Source: Rhodococcus opacus B4
GTDB lineage: Bacteria; Actinomycetota; Actinomycetes; Mycobacteriales; Mycobacteriaceae
DNA length: 64,000 bases
Reading direction: 5' to 3'
NCBI RefSeq assembly: GCF_000010805.1
Contig: NC_012523.1
Location: 1-64,000, forward strand
Part shown: positions 25,581 to 33,329 of the stretch, in pieces
How the letters are laid out: every line of letters begins with the position of its first letter
Position numbering within the stretch: position 1 is the first letter of the stretch
The notes under the pieces: model-generated
Told to the model about the DNA's origin: nothing
The model's database searches: none
What the model saw: the letters and a program-made list of their open reading frames with translations, nothing else
Program-made: the position numbers and the translations under genes

Positions 25581-27269
25581 GTGGACATCAAGAAGCTGGT
25601 CGCCGCCGCCGTGGCCGCCGTGTTGGGACTCGTGCTGCTGGTGGTCGTCGTCGCCTCCGACAGCGGCAACGAGTGCCCGGCCCCGGCGACGCCCGGCGGC
25701 AGCACAGCTCCTGCCGGATCACTGGTCAAACCGACCGAGTCCGGCACCACCACACTGACCTCGGGATTCGGCCCGAGGTGGGGGACCGAGCACCGGGGCA
25801 TCGACTTCGCCGGCGAGGTCGGCACTCCCATCTACGCGTTCACCGACGGCCGGGTCATCGCTGCCGGTCCCGCCTCCGGATTCGGGAACTGGATCATCGT
25901 CGACCATCAGATCGACGGGAAGGTGGTTTCGACCGTCTACGGGCACATGTTCGACGACGGTGTGCTGGTCAAGGCCGGTGACCGGGTGTCCGCCGGACAA
26001 GAGATCGGCCGTATCGGCAACGCGGGCGACACCACCGGCGCGCACCTGCACTTCGAGGTCTGGGACGGGGGCCGCCTCCCGGACGGTGTCGGCACCGCCG
26101 TCGACCCGGCTCCCTGGGTGGACCAGGCCATCGAGCCCGGCCAGGCACCGGCTCCCGAGACAGGTGAGGGAGACGGTGGGGCGCCGACCTCGCCCGGCAC
26201 CTCTACGGCACCGGGGCTCGCGGTCTACAACGCCCGCCAACTCGCGATCGCCAAGCAGGCGGTCGCGATCGGGGAAGCGATGGGTGTCTCCGAGCGCGGC
26301 ATCACCGTCGCCCTCGCCACGATCGGCCGCGAGTCGACGTTCCGGATGCTCGCCAGCTCCGTGGTGCCCGAATCCCTGAACTACCCGCACGACGGCGTCG
26401 GCAGCGACAACAAGTCCGTCAACCAGTACCAGCAGCAGGTCGGGATCTGGGGAACGGTCGACGAGTTGATGAACCCGGTCACCGCGAACGTGAAGTTCTA
26501 CCAGGCCCTTCTGCAGGTCTCCGGGTGGGAGTCGATGCCGGTCACCCTCGCCGCTCAGACCGTGCAGGCCTCGGCGCACCCGGAGGCGTACGCCCCGTGG
26601 GAAGACGCCGCGCATGCCATGTACAGCGAGTTCAAGGGTGCGAGCAAGGAACTCACCACCGACGAACTGTCGCAGATCTCCTCCGCCGGTAGGGCTACGG
26701 CCGTCGCAGCGGGAGGCATCTTGCCCGATGCGTGCCCACCCGCAGGCGGCGAGCACGGCCCGCTCGCACCGGGCCCGTTCGGGCAGAAGGTCATCGAGGC
26801 CGCGTCCCGCTGGCTCGGCACCGAATACGCCTGGGGCGGCGGTGACGTGAATGGCCCCACCCGCGGGATCAGCGACGGCGGCGGTGCGGCCGACGCCCAC
26901 GGGGACACCAACAAGATCGGCTTCGACTGCTCCGGCCTGACCCTGTACGCCGTCTACCAGGCATCCGGGGGTGCGATCAGTCTGCCGCACTTCACCGGAG
27001 ACCACTCCAACCCCGGCCAGCTCTACGACGCTCGCGGGCAGGACATTCCGTTCGACCAGAAGCAGCCCGGTGACCTGATCTATTTCGGGTCCGGCGGCAG
27101 CACCCACCACGTCGGCATCTACCACGGCGTCACAGACGGCCAGGACATGCTCCTCAACGCCCCGCAATCAGGTGATGTCGTCTCCATCCAACCGCTGTCC
27201 AACTGGGCTGGCGAAGAAATGTACGTCCGCCGATTCGGCGACCAACCCACAGAAAGGCAACCCCAGTGA
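25581..27269 (+). CDS. three-domain peptidoglycan hydrolase (M23, lysozyme-like, NlpC/P60)
   Basis: Starting at GTG 25581 gives 562 residues with an N-terminal membrane anchor (about 7-26). An M23/LytM domain follows (about 58-180) with zinc ligands H71 and D75 (HRGIDF) and H155/H157 (HLHFE). A middle helical domain (about 215-345) carries IGRESTF with E251 as likely lytic acid. The C-terminal NlpC/P60 domain (about 400-550) has C450 (FDCSGLT) and H510 (HHVGIY). All three activities cut cell wall, as VirB1-type enzymes do for channel passage. The start is GTG with a distant GGGCGGGA site, so it is slightly uncertain. Confidence 0.86.
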   Translation: MDIKKLVAAAVAAVLGLVLLVVVVASDSGNECPAPATPGGSTAPAGSLVKPTESGTTTLTSGFGPRWGTEHRGIDFAGEVGTPIYAFTDGRVIAAGPASGFGNWIIVDHQIDGKVVSTVYGHMFDDGVLVKAGDRVSAGQEIGRIGNAGDTTGAHLHFEVWDGGRLPDGVGTAVDPAPWVDQAIEPGQAPAPETGEGDGGAPTSPGTSTAPGLAVYNARQLAIAKQAVAIGEAMGVSERGITVALATIGRESTFRMLASSVVPESLNYPHDGVGSDNKSVNQYQQQVGIWGTVDELMNPVTANVKFYQALLQVSGWESMPVTLAAQTVQASAHPEAYAPWEDAAHAMYSEFKGASKELTTDELSQISSAGRATAVAAGGILPDACPPAGGEHGPLAPGPFGQKVIEAASRWLGTEYAWGGGDVNGPTRGISDGGGAADAHGDTNKIGFDCSGLTLYAVYQASGGAISLPHFTGDHSNPGQLYDARGQDIPFDQKQPGDLIYFGSGGSTHHVGIYHGVTDGQDMLLNAPQSGDVVSIQPLSNWAGEEMYVRRFGDQPTERQPQ

Positions 27270-28264
27270 CGAACACGATCAGTACGGACGACAGTCCGAT
27301 GACGGCCAGCGCGCATGTCATTGGCGCACCGCTCGGACAGCACTTGGAGTGGATCTCCTGGATTGTGCTCGTCGCCGGCGCGGTCATCGTGACAGTGGCG
27401 GGCGCCGTGTGGGGGGTGGCGGCGGTGGACCGAGCGGACGGGCGAGAGATCACCCGGGATCTGGTTGTTCTTCGGATTCACGCTCATGTTGACCGGATCT
27501 ACCAGCACTTACCCATTCCTCTAGGCCACCGCTCACACGACCGGACACAGACCGACTCAGAACACGAAGGGACAGGGCACATGACGGAAAACGTGATCGA
27601 GAACCCCGCACCGAAGAGCGCGGCTATCAAAAGTTGGGGCCAGGAAGAAGTCGCCCCGCACAACTGGGCTGCCAAGGTGCTGGGCGACCAGACCGAAATC
27701 CTCGAGGCGAACGGATGGCAGGTTACCGAACGTCAACGCGACCTCGCGTATCTGTCGGCGCTGGAAGCGCTTGATGCCGAGGTTCTCCGGCGGCCGCTGC
27801 GGGGTCGGGGTCAGCCCTCCCCGCTCTACGCCAGCACGATTCACCAGATCACGGCCACCGAACTGCGGAAGGTCGCCGGTGAGCCGGCCCCGGTCAAGCC
27901 CTGGGAGAGGGTGTCGCTGGGACTGCTTGTGGCGGCGGCAGCGATTACGGTCGGCCTCACCTGGAAGGTGGCGCGGGACATCGCCAGTGAGTTCCTCCGG
28001 ATCGACGACACACTCTGGTTGGGGACCGAACGGCAACAGACGGCAGCGAACTGGTTGTTCTGGCTCGGGCAGAGCGGTGCCGTCGCCGCCGGGATCCTGC
28101 TGGTACCCGCCTTGGTCACCGCGGGGGTCACCCTCGTGCGCCGCGTCCGACCGCGATACACCAGTGGCGCATTGGCCCTGGCCATCGTCGCAGCCGTGGT
28201 GTGCATGGCCACTGTGGTCACGACGACCTTCATCGCGATCATGTTCGCCGGCCTGGGCCGGTGA
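27266..28264 (+). CDS. polytopic membrane protein, unknown
   Basis: A 332-residue protein starting at GTG 27266, overlapping the wall hydrolase gene by four bases. It has one hydrophobic helix near 30-52 and three in the C-terminal half (about 208-228, 262-284, 300-325), separated by a 150-residue soluble segment. A second in-frame ATG at 27581 after GGGACAGGG could give a shorter form that lacks the first helix. No family recognised; probably part of the transfer channel. Confidence 0.6.
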   Translation: MTNTISTDDSPMTASAHVIGAPLGQHLEWISWIVLVAGAVIVTVAGAVWGVAAVDRADGREITRDLVVLRIHAHVDRIYQHLPIPLGHRSHDRTQTDSEHEGTGHMTENVIENPAPKSAAIKSWGQEEVAPHNWAAKVLGDQTEILEANGWQVTERQRDLAYLSALEALDAEVLRRPLRGRGQPSPLYASTIHQITATELRKVAGEPAPVKPWERVSLGLLVAAAAITVGLTWKVARDIASEFLRIDDTLWLGTERQQTAANWLFWLGQSGAVAAGILLVPALVTAGVTLVRRVRPRYTSGALALAIVAAVVCMATVVTTTFIAIMFAGLGR

Positions 28265-28268
28265 CGAG

Positions 28269-28865
28269 ATGAATCGGCATCACAGCAGGACGATCCGCGG
28301 CGGCGTCGCCGCCGCGATGGTGACGGTGGCCCTGTTGGCGGCCGGGTGCGGCAGCTCCGACGACGGGCATGACCATGCCGCCGAACCAATGGATTCCGGT
28401 GGCCCGACGGCAGCGTTGACGACCCCACCACCGCCGCAGCTGCCGGAACAGTTCAGCGGAGTCGATCAGAACGATCCGGAAGCGGTGATGGTCGCCGCCG
28501 CGCAGGCCCTGTTCAGCTACACCCCCGCGACGGACCCGACGCAGGCCGCTGGCGCCGACCGGGCCGCAGCGCTGCTCGACGAGCGGTTCTACGCCGAGAA
28601 CAAGGCGGCGTTCTCCGTGCTGGCACCGATCACCGGTGCCCAGTGGGACCGGTGGGCGAGTGCGAACGCGACCGTGACAGCCCGTGCGGCGGTGACCGGT
28701 GACAACCATCCACCGGATGCGCCGGCCCGGATCTCGCGGGTGGTCGCCGTCACCCAGACCGCGACCACCCCAGCCGGAGCGGTGCTCGATGAATCCACGG
28801 TGGCGGTCTACATGAGCGCAACCCGTCTCGGGGTGTGGCGGGTGAGCGCTCTGACCGTCCGCTGA
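28269..28865 (+). CDS. lipoprotein with NTF2/Mce-associated-like domain
   Basis: ATG 28269 gives 198 residues with a lipobox (LLAAGCGSS). The mature part begins with a Pro-rich linker and then a helix-strand domain of about 120 residues, ending in paired strands (STVAVYMSATRLGVWRVSALTV). This is the pattern of NTF2-like domains common in actinobacterial exported proteins. It could be a VirB7- or VirB8-like component; no diagnostic motif is present. Confidence 0.62.
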   Translation: MNRHHSRTIRGGVAAAMVTVALLAAGCGSSDDGHDHAAEPMDSGGPTAALTTPPPPQLPEQFSGVDQNDPEAVMVAAAQALFSYTPATDPTQAAGADRAAALLDERFYAENKAAFSVLAPITGAQWDRWASANATVTARAAVTGDNHPPDAPARISRVVAVTQTATTPAGAVLDESTVAVYMSATRLGVWRVSALTVR

Positions 28866-28909
28866 CACCGGACAGGCGTGACCGACAGCTGCAACGACAT
28901 TCAGGAGTG

Positions 28910-28972
28910 ATGATGACGAGTTCGACCAAGACGGTCGTGGCCACGACCCTCGGGCGAGGGGAGCTGCGATGA
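28910..28972 (+). CDS. 20-residue coupling ORF before the VirD4 gene
   Basis: AGGAG at 28903-28907 precedes ATG codons at 28910 and 28913. The ORF (starting MMTSSTKTVV) ends in TGA at 28970-28972, overlapping the ATG of the coupling protein gene at 28969. Its short length and ATGA overlap suggest a translational coupler for the next gene; whether the peptide itself matters is unknown. Confidence 0.42.
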   Translation: MMTSSTKTVVATTLGRGELR

Positions 28973-30756
28973 GTGACCGTGGAGTCAAGGATCCAGTCAA
29001 TTCGGCACGCGAGATGTATCTGATCGCGGCAGTGGTGGCCGTCGTCGGGGTGGTGGGCGGCGGGGTGATGCTGGCGCTGCGCCTGGGCACCGATCAGGAG
29101 GTGCCGGCGAACCCGGCCGTGGTCCTGATCGACCTGGTGAAGGGCCATCTTCAATGGTCGACCACCGCAACCGTGCTCATCACGGTGTACGCAGTGCTGG
29201 TGCTGGCGGCAGCGTTCGTGATTTTGGTGCTGGTGGCTCGCAGCCGCGGCAAGCGCACCCGCGTCGACAACAAGGCCAAGCACATGGGCCGGTTGCGGGA
29301 CGTGGGATCGCTGACCGAGAAGCTGTGCCGTAAGGAGTCGGACCGGTTGGGCGTCGTCCTCGAAGAGGGTGCGGCGCCGGGGGTCCCGATCGGAAAGCAC
29401 CTGTTGTCGGGGCAGAACCTGTACGCGAAGTACGAGGACATGCACGTCGACATCTGGGGTCCGCGTTCGGGAAAGAGCAGCTCCCGGGTGATTCCGGCGA
29501 TCCTCGAAGCGCCCGGCGCGGTGCTGACCACCTCGAACAAGCGGGACGTGGTCGATGCCACCCGCGACCCGCGTGAAGCCAAGGGCGGGAAGGTGTGGAT
29601 CTTCGACCCGCAGAAAGTCGCTGACGGGGAGAACACCTGGTGGTGGGATCCGCTGTCGTGGGTGACCGACGAGGTCCGGGCCGCGGACCTGGCCGCGCAT
29701 TTCGCTGCCGGCGACGACGGCCTGGACGCGAAGAAGGATTCCTTCTTCGACCCGGAGGGCCAGGACCTGCTCACCGCCCTGTTCCTGGCGGCCGCGGCCG
29801 AGCAGAAGCCGATCACCCAGGTGTACACGTGGGTCACCGACGAGACCAACGTCGAACCGGTCAACATTCTCCGCAAACACGGCTACGACCTGCACGCATC
29901 CGGTCTCAGTGGCCAGTACAACGCTCCGGCGAAACAGCGCGGCGGTGTCTTCGGCACGGCCCGGAAGATGATCCGCTGCTTGAAGATGCAGTCCATCCGG
30001 CCGTGGGTGTCGACCGACGGCCAGCGAAGCTGGGTACCGCATTTCGATCCGCGGGAGTTCGTCCGCTCGAACGACACCATCTACCTGCTCTCTCGTGAGG
30101 GCAACGGGTCCGCCGGACCGCTGGTGACGGCGCTGACCGTCGCGATCTGTGAGGCCGCCGAGGAACTGGCGACCCGGTCGAAAGGTGGGCGTCTACCGGT
30201 GCCGCTGCTCGCCGCCTTGGACGAAGCCGCCAACGTGGTCCGCTGGACCCAGCTCCCAAAGCTGTTCAGCCACTACGGATCTCGTGGAATCGTGATCATG
30301 GCCATCCTGCAGAGCTACGCCCAGGGCACCGAAGTGTGGGGCAACAAGGGCATGGGAATGCTGCACTCGGCCGCCAACGTGAAGGTCTACGGCGGCGGCT
30401 GCGAAGTTGCCGTCGACGACAACTACCTCCGATCGCTGTCCACCGCGATCGGGGAGCACTGGGAATACAGCGGATCGGTCTCCTCCGGTCGCGGAGGCCG
30501 CTCCACCTCACGCCAGCGCACGAAGATCACCACCTTCACCGAGTCCGAACTCGAAGAACTGCCCCGCGGCCGCGCGATCGTCCGCTCGTCCGGAAACCGG
30601 GCCACCCTCGTCAAGACCGTGCCCTGGTGGGAAGGCCCCTACGCCGACCAGGTGCGGGCATCGATCGAACGCCACGATCCCGAAGCGGACAAGACCCTCG
30701 CCGAAGCGGTGACCCTCACCGACGACGCCGAACCGAAAGAGGTACAGCCGGTATGA
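28969..30756 (+). CDS. VirD4/TraG-type coupling protein
   Basis: A 595-residue DNA-transfer coupling ATPase. Two membrane spans (about 15-38 and 68-91) precede the motor domain with Walker A GPRSGKS (164-170, K169) and Walker B LLAALDEAAN. Length and topology are those of VirD4/TraG. It docks the relaxase-DNA complex to the channel. It overlaps the DUF4913 gene by four bases and, with the sORF before it, forms the late part of the transfer operon. Confidence 0.9.
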   Translation: MSDRGVKDPVNSAREMYLIAAVVAVVGVVGGGVMLALRLGTDQEVPANPAVVLIDLVKGHLQWSTTATVLITVYAVLVLAAAFVILVLVARSRGKRTRVDNKAKHMGRLRDVGSLTEKLCRKESDRLGVVLEEGAAPGVPIGKHLLSGQNLYAKYEDMHVDIWGPRSGKSSSRVIPAILEAPGAVLTTSNKRDVVDATRDPREAKGGKVWIFDPQKVADGENTWWWDPLSWVTDEVRAADLAAHFAAGDDGLDAKKDSFFDPEGQDLLTALFLAAAAEQKPITQVYTWVTDETNVEPVNILRKHGYDLHASGLSGQYNAPAKQRGGVFGTARKMIRCLKMQSIRPWVSTDGQRSWVPHFDPREFVRSNDTIYLLSREGNGSAGPLVTALTVAICEAAEELATRSKGGRLPVPLLAALDEAANVVRWTQLPKLFSHYGSRGIVIMAILQSYAQGTEVWGNKGMGMLHSAANVKVYGGGCEVAVDDNYLRSLSTAIGEHWEYSGSVSSGRGGRSTSRQRTKITTFTESELEELPRGRAIVRSSGNRATLVKTVPWWEGPYADQVRASIERHDPEADKTLAEAVTLTDDAEPKEVQPV

Positions 30757-31484
30757 CCAGCCTTGACGAGTTCGACCTGCCCGAACCGCCCGACGAGGAC
30801 CCCGCCCCACCCGAGGATTCCTGGGCGCCGCCGCTCGAGGGTCTCGTGCCCGCACCCGCACCGGCGGCTACCCCGGCCGACGGGAACGGTGCAGGCGACG
30901 CCCTCGCGCTGTCCGACGAGCTGAGCGCCCGGATTGGAAAGGTCACCGGGACGCTGCTGAGCACGCAGATCAAGGCGATCGCCGAAACCCAGCTCGCCGA
31001 GCTACTCACCCCGGAGATCTATCAGCGGATCGAAGAGCTCTCCCGGCGTCGACTCGCCGCCGAGCTGGAGACGCAGCTGGTCGCGGCCGCCCACGCAGCG
31101 GACGCGGCGGAGAATCCGCCGACCACCGTGTTCGGGTCGACCGAAGAGTTCGTTCGGGTGCGCCTGGCCCCGGGCTACCGCCGCGACGTCATCGACAACC
31201 GGGAAATCCGCTGGTGCCCTCAATGGTGGCGGCACGAAGAAGCGATCTCCCGCCTCGAAGCGCTGTGGCGCACCTGGGAACACTTCCGCCTCGACGCCAC
31301 CACCGGAATGAGCGTGTGGTGGCGCGACCACGCCGACCACCACATGTCGGTGCTGATGTCCTCGGAGGGCCCGTTCAGCAAATGCAGCGTCCAACACGGC
31401 CACCACACGCCGGACAACGCCATCGCACCGCTGCCGACCGATCCGGCACCCGCCGGGATGTTCCCCGACACCCGCGAGCTCTGA
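30753..31484 (+). CDS. DUF4913 protein
   Basis: A 243-residue protein. A Pro/acidic N-terminus and a helical middle precede a C-terminal Trp-rich domain (about 150-220) with WCPQWWRHEEAISRLEALWR and MSVWWRDHADHHM, the signature of DUF4913. This family is found almost only next to TraG/VirD4 genes of actinobacterial mobile elements; the function is unknown but an accessory role to the coupling protein is likely. It overlaps the coupling protein gene by four bases. Confidence 0.82.
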   Translation: MTSLDEFDLPEPPDEDPAPPEDSWAPPLEGLVPAPAPAATPADGNGAGDALALSDELSARIGKVTGTLLSTQIKAIAETQLAELLTPEIYQRIEELSRRRLAAELETQLVAAAHAADAAENPPTTVFGSTEEFVRVRLAPGYRRDVIDNREIRWCPQWWRHEEAISRLEALWRTWEHFRLDATTGMSVWWRDHADHHMSVLMSSEGPFSKCSVQHGHHTPDNAIAPLPTDPAPAGMFPDTREL

Positions 31485-31505
31485 CGCACGGAAGGACCAA
31501 TCCTC

Positions 31506-32399
31506 ATGGATATGCACCGCGACGACGGCATCTACACCGCCACCTGCCGCCACTACGAGCACCGACCAAGTTCCGAAGGACCAATCGGCGTCACTACCAC
31601 CCAGCACACCTCACAAGCTGCCGCATTCGACGCCCTCCACGAGTTCCTCAGCACTGCTTACGAGGTCGGTCCCCGGTACGACATCACCATCACCCGCGAC
31701 GACACCCCACAACGCGAAGTCGTCTTCGCCACCGGCGGGCCCGCCACAGTCGATCGCCTTCGCCCCGCGATCAACGAGGCCAGATCGGCATACTCCAGCG
31801 CATGGGACATCCTCAAAGCCCACGCGAACGACCTCATCGCAGAACTGCGTGACCCGAACGCGCTCGTACACCATCCGACCCCCGAGTTGCGTGATGTGGC
31901 ATGGGCCGCCAGGAACCAATACGGCCCCCGGCACCGCACCCGCGACGCCTACCAAAGCCACACCGGTGAAGAACTCGACCGCGCCAAGAACCTCGCCCGC
32001 GACGCCGGACACACCGAGGACCAGATCGACCGCGCGACCCGCGCCGACCCGGATATGGACATGCACAGCCTCCGTCAGCGGTCCGCAAACATGATCCGCG
32101 ACGTCCGCTCTTTCGCCACCAACTACAACCTCCCCCCGGACCAGGCCAGTGCCCTCCATGCCGCGGCCGACAGGGCCGAGGACACCGTCGCCGAACTCGC
32201 GGCCCCGAGCGGTGTCCCCCCGGCTGTCCCCTCACTCGACAGCAGCACCACCATCCAGCAGGACATCACAGCAGCCGCCCGACTCGCTGCCAGCGACTTC
32301 CCTTCCCCAGCCCGGTCCGTCCTCGTCTCACCGAACCAGCCTGAACCGACCCACAAATCCACGGCCGCGCCCACCCGCACCTCCAGCCTCAACCTCTAG
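31506..32399 (+). CDS. hypothetical soluble helical protein of the transfer operon
   Basis: ATG 31506 follows GGAAGG; 297 residues. No signal peptide or membrane span. The first 80 residues look like alternating strands, followed by several helices with many charged residues and a Thr/Pro/Ser-rich tail. No motif recognised. Its location after the coupling protein suggests a DNA-processing or regulatory accessory. Confidence 0.55.
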   Translation: MDMHRDDGIYTATCRHYEHRPSSEGPIGVTTTQHTSQAAAFDALHEFLSTAYEVGPRYDITITRDDTPQREVVFATGGPATVDRLRPAINEARSAYSSAWDILKAHANDLIAELRDPNALVHHPTPELRDVAWAARNQYGPRHRTRDAYQSHTGEELDRAKNLARDAGHTEDQIDRATRADPDMDMHSLRQRSANMIRDVRSFATNYNLPPDQASALHAAADRAEDTVAELAAPSGVPPAVPSLDSSTTIQQDITAAARLAASDFPSPARSVLVSPNQPEPTHKSTAAPTRTSSLNL

Positions 32400-32438
32400 G
32401 CCAAGCCCGTCACCACAACAACCGGTAGGGAGAACCAC

Positions 32439-33263
32439 ATGTCCGAAGGTCCCGAAGTCGACTCGGCAAACCACGAAGTCAACGCCATGATGCGCGTCGC
32501 ACTGCAACTGGCCTCCCGCATGGCAGAGAAGATGGCTCGCAACCGTGAGCGTGACCTCGAGCAGGCGCGCCGCGAATCAGCCGAACATGCCCGCGAACTC
32601 GCACAACGACTAGAGACCAGTCGCGCGGCCGCCGAGGCATACCTGCGTGCCTCGTTCGATGACCAATGGTGGAACCGGGCACAGCCCGGCGAGATCGCCG
32701 ACCAGTGGCAGCACGCACAGGCATGGAAGGAACACTCCCAGGTCGCATCGGAAGCCGTCGAACGGATCCGCGCCGAAACCGCCAAGCGGTATGGCATCGA
32801 CGTGGACGCTCCGGGCGCGGACGAGAAGGTCGTCGACGCCCTGCTGCGCGATGCGGAGAACCGAAAAGCCCGCGCCGGCGCCGAACACGGCCGATCCCAA
32901 GCCGACACCATGACGGCCAGTGAGATTCTCGACGAGGCCGAGCGGGCGGATGCCGAACGCGCCGATGAGAACGAACGCAACGAGACGAACAGCGAAGACG
33001 TCGAACCGCGGACACTTGGCGGTGATTCGCTGCGCTCGGTGGCCGACCACGACTACGACTCCGCCGAACGACGCGGGGAGGACACCGACCAGATGAGGGC
33101 CGCCGGCATCGACGAAGAGGAAGTCGCCACCCGCATGCGCGCCGACCTCGACCAGGCCAGGCACCCGGTCGAAGCGGTGGCCGGCGCGGGCAGCCATCCC
33201 AAGGCCCGCAAGGGTCGGGCCAGACGCGGTAAGTCTGCCGAGCGGACGATGACTGGCCGGTAG
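32439..33263 (+). CDS. coiled-coil protein ending the transfer operon
   Basis: ATG 32439 follows GGTAGGGAG; 274 residues, with almost uninterrupted helix and heptad-like Ala/Glu/Arg repeats between about 15 and 75 and again 110-170, and a basic C-terminus (KGRARRGKSAERT). No membrane segment. It resembles many unannotated coiled-coil proteins of rhodococcal plasmids. It is the last rightward gene before the hairpin at 33274. Confidence 0.58.
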   Translation: MSEGPEVDSANHEVNAMMRVALQLASRMAEKMARNRERDLEQARRESAEHARELAQRLETSRAAAEAYLRASFDDQWWNRAQPGEIADQWQHAQAWKEHSQVASEAVERIRAETAKRYGIDVDAPGADEKVVDALLRDAENRKARAGAEHGRSQADTMTASEILDEAERADAERADENERNETNSEDVEPRTLGGDSLRSVADHDYDSAERRGEDTDQMRAAGIDEEEVATRMRADLDQARHPVEAVAGAGSHPKARKGRARRGKSAERTMTGR

Positions 33264-33273
33264 TAGATCCAAT

Positions 33274-33316
33274 CCGTGTACCTGGTCGGTTCCCTCGAAA
33301 CCAACCAGGTACACGG
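33274..33316. terminator. strong hairpin between convergent operons
   Basis: A 13-bp perfect stem (33274-33286 with 33304-33316) encloses an inner GGTT/AACC stem. There is no T-run, as is common for actinobacterial terminators. It lies between the end of the transfer operon and the converging TIR-like gene and probably serves both. Confidence 0.7.
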
Positions 33317-33329
33317 CCCACTCCTGCCT

